From contig NZ_QGLF01000003.1 of NCBI RefSeq assembly GCF_003173055.1, positions 599,356 through 663,355 on the forward strand: a stretch of 64,000 bases of DNA, given 5' to 3'. The DNA is from Zavarzinia compransoris (GTDB lineage Bacteria > Pseudomonadota > Alphaproteobacteria > Zavarziniales > Zavarziniaceae). The notes beneath the pieces were generated by a model. It made no database searches. It was given only the letters and a program-made list of their open reading frames with translations, and was not told the origin of the DNA. Position numbers and translations under genes: made by a program. Each line of letters starts with the position of its first letter. Positions within the stretch are counted from its first letter, which is position 1. Of this stretch, positions 19,378-27,429 are shown in pieces.

Positions 19378-20268
19378 ATGACCACGCTGCTCGATACCGT
19401 CCGCCGCTATGCCGATGCCCATGCCGATGCCTCGGGCCTTGCCGCGACCCCCATTCCCGGTCTCGGCCTCGTCCGCGCCACGGCGCCCAGCGGGTTGCTG
19501 CATGCGATCTCGCGGCCTTTGGTGTGCATGGTCGTCCAGGGCGGCAAGCAGGTCACCATGGGGGCGGAGAGTTTCGCCTTCGCCGCCGGGGACAGCCTGC
19601 TGATCACCGCCGATGTCCCGACGGTCAGCCAGATCACCCGGGCCAGCCCGGTCGCGCCCTATTACTCCCTGGTCCTTGCGCTCGATCCCGCCCTGATCGT
19701 CGATCTCGCGACCGAGATGGGGGCCGCCCGGGTCGCCGATGCCGCCCCGGTCCGGGTCGAGCCGACCGATGCGGAAGTGGCGGATGCGGCGCTGCGCCTG
19801 ATGAAACTCTTGGACCGGCCGGCGTCCCTGCCCGTGCTTCAGGGGCAGTTGCTGCGCGAAATGCATTATTGGCTGCTGGCCGGGCGCCACGGCACGGCGA
19901 TCCGCCGGCTCGGCTGGGCGGACGGGCACCAGCAGCGGGTGGCGCGGGCGGTCGCCGTGCTGCGCGCCGATTTCGCCCGGCGCCTGCCGGTCGAACATCT
20001 GGCCGAGGTGGCGGGCATGAGCCCGTCCTCGTTCCACCGGCATTTCCGTGCCGTCACCTCGCTGTCGCCGCTGCAATTCCAGAAGCAGTTGCGCCTGATC
20101 GAGGCCCGCCGCCTGATGCAGGCGGAAGGGCAGAGCGCCGGCAGCGCCGCCTTTGCCGTCGGCTATGAAAGCGTGCAGCAATTCACCCGCGAATACGGCC
20201 GCCTGTTCGGCCTGCCGCCGGTGCGCGACGCCGAGATCGCCCGCCGCAAGGCGACCGCCGCCGCCTGA
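19378..20268 (+). CDS. AraC-family transcriptional regulator
   Basis: A 296-aa regulator. The N-terminal half is an AraC_N (PF06719-like) sensing domain with MVVQGGKQVTMGAESFAF and DSLLITADVPTVSQI. The C-terminal half has two helix-turn-helix motifs, LPVEHLAEVAGMSPSSFHRH and AFAVGYESVQQFTREYGRLF. It is transcribed away from the SDR gene and is probably its regulator, as in many similar pairs. The inducer is unknown. Confidence 0.92.
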   Translation: MTTLLDTVRRYADAHADASGLAATPIPGLGLVRATAPSGLLHAISRPLVCMVVQGGKQVTMGAESFAFAAGDSLLITADVPTVSQITRASPVAPYYSLVLALDPALIVDLATEMGAARVADAAPVRVEPTDAEVADAALRLMKLLDRPASLPVLQGQLLREMHYWLLAGRHGTAIRRLGWADGHQQRVARAVAVLRADFARRLPVEHLAEVAGMSPSSFHRHFRAVTSLSPLQFQKQLRLIEARRLMQAEGQSAGSAAFAVGYESVQQFTREYGRLFGLPPVRDAEIARRKATAAA

Positions 20269-20324
20269 ACCGCCGTCTTCCTCGCTTGACAGGCGGGCCG
20301 GCTTGGCCCCTGCTGTCCGCGCTT

Positions 20325-20521
20325 GTGGTTTCCGGCCGGCGGGTGGCCCCCGCCGACCGGATGAAAAGGGAATGGGGAAGGGCCCTTAGGCCCCAGCCCC
20401 GACCGCCCCCGCGACTGTGAGCGGCGAGCGTCCTTCCATCATGCCACTGGCCTTGCCGGGAAACCGGCCGGGCTGGGAAGGCGGAAGGCGCAGCGACCCG
20501 CGAGTCAGGAGACCTGCCACC
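20325..20521 (+). ncRNA. Cobalamin (B12) riboswitch
   Basis: The 5' leader has the conserved landmarks in order: GGTTTCCGGCC with an adjacent GC hairpin, GATGAAAAGGGAA, CGACCGCCCCCGCGACTGTG, GCCACTGG, GGGAAGGC, and the B12 box AGTCAGGAGACCTGCC at 20503-20518. It lies 50 bp upstream of a cobalt-type ECF permease. By family rules it represses that gene when adenosylcobalamin is plentiful. The outer limits are approximate. Confidence 0.95.
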
Positions 20522-20572
20522 GGCAAGATATCAACCTCGCGCCGTCGGGTGAGACGGCAAAGGAGATTGGAC

Positions 20573-21250
20573 ATGCATATCGAACCCGGCCTCGTCGAGG
20601 GCGGAAAGATCTGGCTGAGCTATGCGACCGCGGCGGGTGCCGGCGGTTACACGCTGAAGCTGGCCTATGACGCCGCCCGCGAGCGCGGCTTCGTCTCCCT
20701 CGGCCTGCGTGCCGTCGCGGCGACCGCCCTCGTCTTCTCGTTCTTCGAGCTATTGCCGCATTACCCGGTGGGCGTTTCCGAGGTGCACCTGATCCTCGGT
20801 TCCACCCTGTTCCTGATCCTGGGCGCGGCTCCGGCGGCGCTCGGCTTGGCCGCCGGGCTCCTGATCCAGGGGCTGTTCTTCGCGCCCTTCGACCTGCCGC
20901 AATACGGCATGAACGTCACCACCCTGCTGGTGCCGCTCTTCGCCCTCGGCGCCCTGGCGCGCAAGGTGATCGCGCCCGAGACGCCCTATGTCGAATTGCG
21001 CTACACGCAGGCTCTGGCGCTGTCGACCGCCTATCAGGCCGGGATCGTCGCCTGGGTCGCCTTCTGGGCCCTCTACGGCCAGGGCTTCGGGGCGGAGAAC
21101 CTGACCGCGGTCGCCAGTTTCGGCGGCGCCTATCTTCTCGTCATCGCGATCGAGCCGCTGGCCGATCTCCTGGTCCTGGCCGGGGCCAAGGCGCTTCACG
21201 GCCTCAGGGGCCGGGGCATCGTCGAACGCCGCCTCTACGAAGCCGCCTGA
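20573..21250 (+). CDS. CbiM-like ECF transporter permease (probable cobalt uptake)
   Basis: A 225-aa membrane protein with about six spans. It begins with Met-His-Ile (MHIEPGLVEG), the N-terminal metal-ligand motif of CbiM/NikM S-components, where His2 binds Co2+ or Ni2+. The conserved core includes LPHYPVGVSEVHLILGSTLF and FAPFDLPQYGMNVTTLLVPL. The start at 20573 follows an AAAGGAG site; in-frame codons further upstream are inside the riboswitch. Control by a cobalamin riboswitch makes cobalt the probable substrate. No CbiN, CbiQ or CbiO gene is next to it, so energising subunits must be elsewhere or the protein works alone. Confidence 0.88.
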   Translation: MHIEPGLVEGGKIWLSYATAAGAGGYTLKLAYDAARERGFVSLGLRAVAATALVFSFFELLPHYPVGVSEVHLILGSTLFLILGAAPAALGLAAGLLIQGLFFAPFDLPQYGMNVTTLLVPLFALGALARKVIAPETPYVELRYTQALALSTAYQAGIVAWVAFWALYGQGFGAENLTAVASFGGAYLLVIAIEPLADLLVLAGAKALHGLRGRGIVERRLYEAA

Positions 21251-21313
21251 CCGCCCGGAACGGGCCGGGGGCCATCGGGGGCGCCCCCGGCCCCGTTCCA
21301 AACCTTTCTCATC

Positions 21314-21354
21314 CGACAAAATTCTATTTCAACTGACAAAATTGTGCGTATAGT
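21314..21354 (+). promoter_or_regulatory. AT-rich promoter/operator of the monooxygenase gene
   Basis: Two copies of GACAAAATT (21315-21323 and 21335-21343), exactly 20 bp apart, precede a TATAGT -10-like hexamer at 21349-21354. No good -35 lies at 17 bp, so an activator bound at the repeats may replace it. The AT-rich patch contrasts with its surroundings. Confidence 0.5.
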
Positions 21355-21446
21355 GGCGCCGTGCCCGGCCCGATGGCCGAGGCCGTCGCGACATAACGGC
21401 GGATCGCGCCTTTAAGGCAAACCGCAGGGCCAGGATGGGGAAGAGA

Positions 21447-22943
21447 ATGCCGACCGAGCATCTGGACGTGCTGATCGTGGGCGCCGGCCTGTCCGGCATC
21501 GGGGCGGCCTATCACCTCCAGGCCCATTGCCCGGGCAAGAGTTTCGCCCTGCTCGAAAGCCGCGAGCGCCTGGGCGGGACCTGGGACCTGTTCCGCTACC
21601 CCGGCATCCGCTCGGACAGCGACATGTATACGCTCGGCTATTCCTTCAAGCCCTGGACCGATGCCAAGGCGATCGCCGACGGCCCGTCGATCCTCCGCTA
21701 CATGACCGGCGTCGCCAAGGACAACCATATCGCCGAGCGCATCCGCTACGGCCTCAAGGTCAAGGCCGCCTCGTGGTCGACCAAGGATGCCGCCTGGACC
21801 GTCGAGGCCGAACGCACCGCGACCGGCGAGACCGTGCGCCTGACCTGCAACTTCCTCTACAGTTGCAGCGGCTATTATAATTACGAAGCGGGCTTCACCC
21901 CGGATTTCCCGGGGCGGGACGCCTTCAAGGGCACCTTCATCCACCCGCAGCACTGGCCGGAAGGCCTCGACTATGCGGGCAAGAAGGTGGTGGTCATTGG
22001 CTCGGGCGCGACCGCGGTGACGCTGGTGCCGGAAATGGCCAAGACGGCGGGCCATGTCACCATGCTCCAGCGCTCGCCGACCTATGTCATCACCCGCCCG
22101 GGCGAGGACAAGCTGGCGAACAACCTGCGCAAATGGCTGCCGGCCCAGCTTGCCTATGGCATCACCCGGTGGAAGAACGTCGGCCTCGGCATGATGTTCT
22201 TCCAGCTCTCGCGCAGCCGGCCGGAAAAGGTGAAGCAGAAGATCATCGACCTGATCAGGCGTCAGGTCGGGCCGAATTTCGACGTCGAGAAGCATTTCAC
22301 CCCGACCTACAAGCCCTGGGACCAGCGCGTCTGCCTGGTGCCGGACGGCGACCTGTTCAAGGCGCTGCGCAAGGGTTCGGCCTCGGTCGTCACCGACCAT
22401 ATCGAGACCTTCACCGAAACCGGCATCCGGCTGAAGTCGGGGCAGGAGATCGAGGCGGATATCATCGTCTCCGCCACCGGGCTGAAACTGCTGTTCATGG
22501 GCGGCATGAGCCTCAGCGTCGACGGCAAGGCGATCGACAACAGCGCGCTCTACAATTATCGCGGCATGATGTATTCGGACCTGCCCAACCTGGTCACGGC
22601 CTTCGGCTATACCAATGCCTCCTGGACCTTGAAGGCGGACCTGACCGCGGAGCGGGTCTGCCGCCTGCTGAACCACATGGACCGCCACGGCTTCCGCTAT
22701 TGCGTGCCGCGCCTGAACGACCCGACGGTGACGGCGGAACCCTTCATCGATTTCTCGTCGGGCTATGTCCAGCGGGCGCTGCAGGATTTCCCGCGCCAGG
22801 GTTCCAAGCGGCCGTGGAAACTCTACCAGAATTATGCGCTCGACATCCTGTCGCTGCGCTACGGCAAGCTCGACGACGGCACGCTGGAATTCGGCGGCAA
22901 GCCGGCCGGCGCCACCCTGGGCGCCGTGCCGAAACAGGCCTGA
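21447..22943 (+). CDS. FAD/NADPH-dependent Baeyer-Villiger-type monooxygenase (EthA-like)
   Basis: A protein of 498 aa. It has an N-terminal FAD Rossmann motif VGAGLSGIGA and the Baeyer-Villiger fingerprint FKGTFIHPQHW, matching FxGxxxHxxxW near residue 160. The NADPH motif VVIGSGATAVTLVPEMA follows. It is closest in style to EthA and cyclohexanone-type oxygenases, which insert oxygen into ketones to give esters or lactones. ATG at 21447 is chosen over 21435 because GGGGAAGAGA then lies at a proper distance. It is monocistronic. With the hydrocarbon genes further on, a role in oxidising ketones from alkane or terpenoid breakdown is plausible but not shown. Confidence 0.9.
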   Translation: MPTEHLDVLIVGAGLSGIGAAYHLQAHCPGKSFALLESRERLGGTWDLFRYPGIRSDSDMYTLGYSFKPWTDAKAIADGPSILRYMTGVAKDNHIAERIRYGLKVKAASWSTKDAAWTVEAERTATGETVRLTCNFLYSCSGYYNYEAGFTPDFPGRDAFKGTFIHPQHWPEGLDYAGKKVVVIGSGATAVTLVPEMAKTAGHVTMLQRSPTYVITRPGEDKLANNLRKWLPAQLAYGITRWKNVGLGMMFFQLSRSRPEKVKQKIIDLIRRQVGPNFDVEKHFTPTYKPWDQRVCLVPDGDLFKALRKGSASVVTDHIETFTETGIRLKSGQEIEADIIVSATGLKLLFMGGMSLSVDGKAIDNSALYNYRGMMYSDLPNLVTAFGYTNASWTLKADLTAERVCRLLNHMDRHGFRYCVPRLNDPTVTAEPFIDFSSGYVQRALQDFPRQGSKRPWKLYQNYALDILSLRYGKLDDGTLEFGGKPAGATLGAVPKQA

Positions 22944-22950
22944 GCCGCGA

Positions 22951-23481
22951 TCAGGCCGGGACGTAGGTCAGCTTGACCGCGTCCGGGCCGATCAGGTCGC
23001 TGGCGACGAGGCGGAGCCGCGGCAGGGGGCCTGCGAAGAACGGCTTGCCCCGGCCCAGCACGACGGGGTGGAGATAGAGCCAGTATTCGTCGACCAGGCC
23101 AAGCCCGGCCAGGCTCTGCGCCAGCGCCGGCCCGCCGACCTCGATCTCCCCGGGAAGCCGGGCCTTCAGCCCGCGGATCGCCGCCTCGACATCATCCGCG
23201 ATCAGGGTGGCATTGGGCCCGACCGCGGTCAGCGAGCGCGACACGACCCATTTCGGCTGGCACCGCCATGCCGCCGCGAAGTCGCGCAGGTCCGGTGTCC
23301 ATTCGGGATGGTCTTCGTCCCAATAGCGCATGATCTCGTACAGGCGGCGACCGTATATGCTGCCGGTCAGGCCGCGCGCCTGCTCGATGAAGTGGCGGAA
23401 CAGCACGGGGTCGGGCGCAAAGGCGTCGTGGTCGACATAGCCGTCCAGGGACAGGTTCATTCCGAAGACGAGCTTCGCCAT
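22951..23481 (-). CDS. Dihydrofolate reductase-like (RibD C-terminal domain) protein
   Basis: A 176-aa protein with the RibD_C/DHFR-like fold. The N-terminal strand KLVFGMNLSLDGYVD and the EIEVGGPALAQSLAGLGLVD segment are typical, and so is EYWLYLHPVVLGRGKPFFA. Members often are stand-alone reductases of unknown substrate, annotated as dihydrofolate reductase family. It converges with the monooxygenase (8 bp between stops) and lies 46 bp downstream of a VOC gene in the same direction, with which it may be cotranscribed. Confidence 0.88.
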   Translation of the reverse strand: MAKLVFGMNLSLDGYVDHDAFAPDPVLFRHFIEQARGLTGSIYGRRLYEIMRYWDEDHPEWTPDLRDFAAAWRCQPKWVVSRSLTAVGPNATLIADDVEAAIRGLKARLPGEIEVGGPALAQSLAGLGLVDEYWLYLHPVVLGRGKPFFAGPLPRLRLVASDLIGPDAVKLTYVPA

Positions 23482-23526
23482 GCCGTGAGGTCTCCCTTCC
23501 CCGGGGTCCGGCTGTATCGGGCCGCG

Positions 23527-24300
23527 TTACGCGCGCGGGCCGACCAGCGAGAAGAAGGCGCCCTGCGGATCGACGGCCTGGATGATCCAGACGCCGCCGG
23601 GCACTTCCATCGGCTGCTGCACGACGGTGCCGCCGTTCGCCGTCACCCGGGCCAGGGCGGCATCGATATCGTCGACCGCGATGTAGAAATTCCAGAACGG
23701 GTGGGGAATTTCCGGCGTCCTGGTCATGATGCCGCCGACCGCCTCGCCCGGGCGGGTGCGGAACAGCTGGTAGGTGCCCATGGGGCCCATGTCCATGCCC
23801 TCCGCCTTGCTCCAGCCGAAGACCTGTTCGTAGAAGGGGAAGATGGTCGGCTCGTCGCCGGCGAAAAGCTCGTGCCAGCCGATGCGGCCGGGGGCGATGT
23901 CCACCCCCGGCGCCTCGCCCGGTTCCGACCAGGCGATGATGCCGAAGGGGGCGCCCTGCGCGTCGGCGACGATGGCGAAGCGCCCGACTTCCGGGATATC
24001 GGCCGGCTCGCGCAGCACCTTGCCGCCGGCCGCCGCGATCGCCGCCGCCGTCTCGTCCGTATTCCCGGCCCCGACATAGACGGTCCAGCCCGGCCGCATG
24101 CCCGCGGCGCCATCCTCGTCCGGGATGGCCATGGCGCCGGCGACCATGGCCGCGCCCGCCGACAGCACGCGATAATCGACGCCGCCCGCACCGGCGGCGG
24201 CAACGGTCCAGCCCGTCACCGCGCGATAGAAGGCGAGGGCGCCCTCCAGATTGTCGGTCATCAGTTCGTACCAGACGAATTGCCCGTGAATCCCGGCCAT
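23527..24300 (-). CDS. VOC (glyoxalase-like) protein with two tandem modules
   Basis: A 257-aa protein made of two glyoxalase/bleomycin-resistance-type halves. Each opens with a related motif: FVWYELMTDNLEGALAFYRA at the N-terminus and IGWHELFAGDEPTIFPFYEQ at about residue 140. Each half ends with the DAQGAPFGI- or DPQGAFFSLVG-type strand. The paired beta-alpha-beta-beta-beta units build one metal site. The reaction is not predictable. The start at 24300 (MAGIHGQF) gives the usual family N-terminus; the open frame upstream is ignored. Confidence 0.88.
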   Translation of the reverse strand: MAGIHGQFVWYELMTDNLEGALAFYRAVTGWTVAAAGAGGVDYRVLSAGAAMVAGAMAIPDEDGAAGMRPGWTVYVGAGNTDETAAAIAAAGGKVLREPADIPEVGRFAIVADAQGAPFGIIAWSEPGEAPGVDIAPGRIGWHELFAGDEPTIFPFYEQVFGWSKAEGMDMGPMGTYQLFRTRPGEAVGGIMTRTPEIPHPFWNFYIAVDDIDAALARVTANGGTVVQQPMEVPGGVWIIQAVDPQGAFFSLVGPRA

Positions 24301-24466
24301 GATGGCGTCTCCCTGTCGTTGCCGTCGTCGGAACGACGGAGGAGAACAGCCTAAGCCGACAGGAGAAAGACCGGACGATGAAATTTTTCCGCATCCCCGC
24401 CGGCGGCGGAAGGGGAGCCCGACCCTGCCCGGCTCCCCTTCCCCCTGTGCTCGCATCGAAGGCCGG

Positions 24467-24811
24467 TCAGGGGCCGCCGTCCCGGGCTTTCACCGCCGCG
24501 GCGGCCCGCCGGGCCAGGGTCGCGCCCTCCATCCCGGTGATCGCCGAGAGGATGCGTTGCCGGTCGGCGTCGGCCCCGTCGCCGCAGCCCTTGATATAGA
24601 CGTAATGCAGCACGCCGTTCGAGCCGAGCGCATAGGCGGTCGGCGCAATGCGCAGCATTACCCCTTGGGAGACGGCGGTCTCCAGGTCCTTCAGTCGAGA
24701 GCGATGTAGCTCGGCCTCGCATTGATGGCGGAACAGAAAGCTGCCTTCCGTCCGGAAGTCGGCAATCTGGCCGCTGGCCGAGAGGATGATCGAATAGAGC
24801 AAGACATTCAC
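24467..24811 (-). CDS. Small hypothetical protein
   Basis: A 114-aa protein I do not recognise. It begins with a short hydrophobic stretch (MNVLLYSIILSASG), has a Cys in FRHQCEAELHR and another in YIKGCGDGA, and ends in an Ala/Arg-rich helix. The pattern of a short hydrophobic N-terminus, then F-x(n)-C, recalls small secreted or envelope proteins, but no clear cleavage site is seen. It lies 166 bp upstream of the VOC gene on the same strand. It could be a real gene or a chance frame. Confidence 0.45.
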   Translation of the reverse strand: MNVLLYSIILSASGQIADFRTEGSFLFRHQCEAELHRSRLKDLETAVSQGVMLRIAPTAYALGSNGVLHYVYIKGCGDGADADRQRILSAITGMEGATLARRAAAAVKARDGGP

Positions 24812-25269
24812 GGTCTTGCCGGTCCTATCCGATCGCCTCCATCAGGACGGTCCGTATCGTATTCTGGTCAGCAATTGCATGGTTCGATTCCCCGTTCAGC
24901 CCTGCGACAGGCATGACACCAGCGGGGGATCCGCTGGTGTCGGGAGGGTCGCAGCGCGCACGAGGCAGACGCCCTGCCTATTCCCCATGACGGCAAACGC
25001 GGGCGTTCACCGCCTGGCCGAAGCCGGGTGTTGTATTTGGCAGGCCACCCGACATGGGGGCTGCCTCGTGGAAAAGGTGCTGCGACACACCATCACGCAT
25101 TATGCATGAAAGCCCGGGAAAGCAAATCAATCTTCAATAAGGCATTGAAATTAAATGATTTTCTGATTCGGGCAGGAAGGTGCTGCCGCCGCCGATGAAT
25201 TTTCACGGGCCCTTGTCGGCGGGGGCGGTATCGGTGCGTCCTCGGGGTATCGGCAACGGGAGCTTGGCC
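24812..25269. other. 458-bp intergenic region with two dyads
   Basis: No convincing gene; a 97-codon open frame on the plus strand lacks coding character. There is a perfect 11-bp inverted repeat GACACCAGCGG / CCGCTGGTGTC with a 5-nt loop at 24915-24941. There is also an AT-rich dyad at about 25124-25161 (AAATCA..TTCAAT-5-ATTGAA..TGATTT), which looks like an operator or promoter for the downstream PhnB-like gene. Confidence 0.6.
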
Positions 25270-25749
25270 ATGTCCATCCGCCAGAAGATCACCCCCTACC
25301 TTTGGTTCGACAGCAATGCGGCCGCGGCGGTCGACCTCTATGTCTCGGTCTTTGCCCGATCCCGGGTCGTCGGCACGGTCCGCTATGCGGAGGGCGGGAT
25401 GATGCCGGCCGGCCTGCCCATGGCGATCGAGTTCGAGCTGGAGGGGCAGCGTTTCGTCGCCCTGAACGGCGGGCCGCATTTCCAGCTGAACGAGGCGGTA
25501 TCCTTCTTCGTCGAATGCGCCGATCAGGCAGAGATCGACCGCCTGTGGGCGGTGCTCGGCGACGGCGGCCAGTATCAGCAATGCGGCTGGCTGCGCGACC
25601 GTTTCGGCCTCGCCTGGCAGATCAACTGCGGCCTCGTCGCCGATTTCATGGCCGACCGGGACGAGGCCCGGCGCGCCCGCGTGCTGCAGGCGATGATGGC
25701 CATGGTGAAGATCGATATCGCCGTGCTGAAGGCGGCCTACGACGGCTGA
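25270..25749 (+). CDS. PhnB-like VOC family protein
   Basis: A 159-aa protein of the PhnB/3-demethylubiquinone-methyltransferase-like VOC family. It shows QKITPYLWFDSNAAAAVDLY, FELEGQRFVALNGGPHFQLN and the CGWLRDRFGLAWQIN tail with the conserved Trp-Gln. The name refers to fold; the enzymatic role is unknown. ATG at 25270 has a GGGAGC site upstream. The last 13 bp overlap the end of the opposing gene. Confidence 0.88.
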   Translation: MSIRQKITPYLWFDSNAAAAVDLYVSVFARSRVVGTVRYAEGGMMPAGLPMAIEFELEGQRFVALNGGPHFQLNEAVSFFVECADQAEIDRLWAVLGDGGQYQQCGWLRDRFGLAWQINCGLVADFMADRDEARRARVLQAMMAMVKIDIAVLKAAYDG

Positions 25750-26543
25750 AGTCCGGCCAGGATGGCCTTGGCCGCGTCCCGGGCAGCTTCGCGGTCGGTG
25801 CCGATCGGCAGGCGGTAGAGCAGCCAGAGGAAGAATTTCTCTTCCGCCGTCAGATGGGTGACCGGGTCCAGCGCTTCGGGCAGCGGCTCGCCGCCGGCAT
25901 ATTCGCCAAGCCCGCCGAAGCCGATCGCCCGCAAGGTCGCCAGGGCGAAGCAGCGCCCGCGCACCGGTTCCGGCGCGCTTTCCAGCTGGCGGATGGTCAT
26001 ATTGGCCAGGTGGCGCGGCTTGAACAGATTGGCCGATGCGGCGAAGGCGCCGCAGGCGGCGTTCGGCAGCGTGTCCGGGTCGGCCACCGTATAGAACGGC
26101 AGGCGCAGGGCAGGGCCGTTGGGCGGCGGTTCCGGCTTCAGCCGCGCCACCGTCTCATGGGCGAAAAAGGCGGCAGCGTCGTAATCCGGGTCCCGCAGCT
26201 GGGGCTGGGGGCGCAGCCCGGTCAGGCGCCGGATCTCGTCCAGGATCGGCGGCTCGTCGGACCCCAGCTCGTTCCAATAGGCATAGTCGAGGGGGGTGCC
26301 GTCCGGGATGCGCGCCAGCCGGTCGGTCGCGATCGGCATGATCATGGCGTTGTAATAGGGCGGCCCGCCCAGCACGGCGTCGAGGAAACGATCGACGATA
26401 TCGGGCTGGCGGGCGAAGGCCGCCGCCTCGGCCGGCGGGGCGATGCCGGTCGCGGCCACGGGCGGCGGGGGCGGCGGAATATCGGCGCCCGCCGCACCCG
26501 GCACGGCAAGGGCGAGCAGGACGCCGGCGAGCGCCGCCCTCAT
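25737..26543 (-). CDS. Exported protein of unknown function
   Basis: A 268-aa protein with a clear signal peptide (MRAALAGVLLALAVPGAAGA), then a polyproline stretch (PPPPPP) and a predicted mostly helical globular part. I do not recognise a family. There is HETVARLKPEP near the middle, but HETV lacks the second His and so is not a zinc peptidase motif. There are two Cys residues. ATG at 26543 overlaps the stop of the upstream hydrolase (ATGA). It is therefore the last gene of a lytic transglycosylase-hydrolase-secreted protein unit, suggesting an envelope role. Confidence 0.75.
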   Translation of the reverse strand: MRAALAGVLLALAVPGAAGADIPPPPPPVAATGIAPPAEAAAFARQPDIVDRFLDAVLGGPPYYNAMIMPIATDRLARIPDGTPLDYAYWNELGSDEPPILDEIRRLTGLRPQPQLRDPDYDAAAFFAHETVARLKPEPPPNGPALRLPFYTVADPDTLPNAACGAFAASANLFKPRHLANMTIRQLESAPEPVRGRCFALATLRAIGFGGLGEYAGGEPLPEALDPVTHLTAEEKFFLWLLYRLPIGTDREAARDAAKAILAGLQPS

Positions 26544-27397
26544 CCGTCGACCCGCGCCAGCAGGGCGTCGATCGCGGCCAGGGCGGCCGGCTCGTCCAGG
26601 AAGGGGGCATGGCCGCGGCCCGGCACCTCGACGGCGACGAGGTCGGGCTTCGCCGCCTTCATCCGCTCGACCGTCGAAGATGCCAGAAGGTCGGACAGGA
26701 CGCCGCGCAGCACCAGGGTCGGCACGGCGCCGAGGCCGGCGAAGATCGGCCACATGTCGACCGGGGGACCGCCGGCGCGCATGGCATCGCCGATCTTCGG
26801 ATCGTAGTTCGGGCGCAAGCCCCCGTCCGGCTTTTCGGTGAAGACGGCGCGGGCGAATCTGGCCCAGGTGGCGTCGTCCACATCGGGGAACTGGCTGAGG
26901 TTGACCGTGCGGATCTGGGCGACGGCCTCGTCCCAGGTCGCGGGATCGGCCTGAAGCCCGGCATAGGAGGCGATGCGGGCAAGGCCGGCGGGGTCGAGTT
27001 CCGGGCCGATGTCGTTCAGCACGGCACCGGCGACCAGGGACGGCGCCGCCAGCGCGATCAACTGGGTGACGATGCCGCCGAGCGAGGTGCCGACGAAGAA
27101 GGCCCGCCCGATGCCGAGCCCGGCCAGCAGGCCGATGGTGTCGCCGGCATAGGTCGGCGGCACGTAGTTCATGAACTCGGGGTCATAGGCGGACAGCCCG
27201 CGGCCGCGGAAATCCGGCGAGATCACCCGCCGCCCGGCGGCGGAAAGATGCAGCGCCAGGGTCTCGAAATCGGCCGAATTCCGGGTCAGGCCGGGCAGGC
27301 AGACGACCGGCAGGCGGCCGTCCGCGGTGCCGTAGTCGCGGTAATAGAGGTCGAGGCCGTTGCCGGATGTGTAACGCTTGCCGACATAGGCGGCCAT
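26540..27397 (-). CDS. Alpha/beta-fold hydrolase
   Basis: A 285-aa alpha/beta hydrolase. It has LPVVCLPGLTRNSADFE with the oxyanion region, DFRGRGLSAYDP, and the nucleophile elbow GTSLGG with catalytic Ser. GRGHAPFLDEPAAL near the C-terminus holds the catalytic His. No signal peptide is seen. The substrate is not known; esterases, lactonases and dehalogenases all share this pattern. It lies 32 bp downstream of the lytic transglycosylase and overlaps the following gene by 4 bp. Confidence 0.92.
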   Translation of the reverse strand: MAAYVGKRYTSGNGLDLYYRDYGTADGRLPVVCLPGLTRNSADFETLALHLSAAGRRVISPDFRGRGLSAYDPEFMNYVPPTYAGDTIGLLAGLGIGRAFFVGTSLGGIVTQLIALAAPSLVAGAVLNDIGPELDPAGLARIASYAGLQADPATWDEAVAQIRTVNLSQFPDVDDATWARFARAVFTEKPDGGLRPNYDPKIGDAMRAGGPPVDMWPIFAGLGAVPTLVLRGVLSDLLASSTVERMKAAKPDLVAVEVPGRGHAPFLDEPAALAAIDALLARVDG

Positions 27398-27429
27398 GGC
27401 CTTCTCCCCCGTTTGTCGTTGTCGCGGGC

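Noticed and set aside
24816-25109. A 97-codon plus-strand frame in the intergenic region
   Set aside because: No ribosome-binding site, no family features and codon usage unlike its neighbours.
26087-26160. HETVARLKPEP of the secreted protein as a zinc-peptidase motif
   Set aside because: The HEXXH second histidine is missing and no further ligands are seen.
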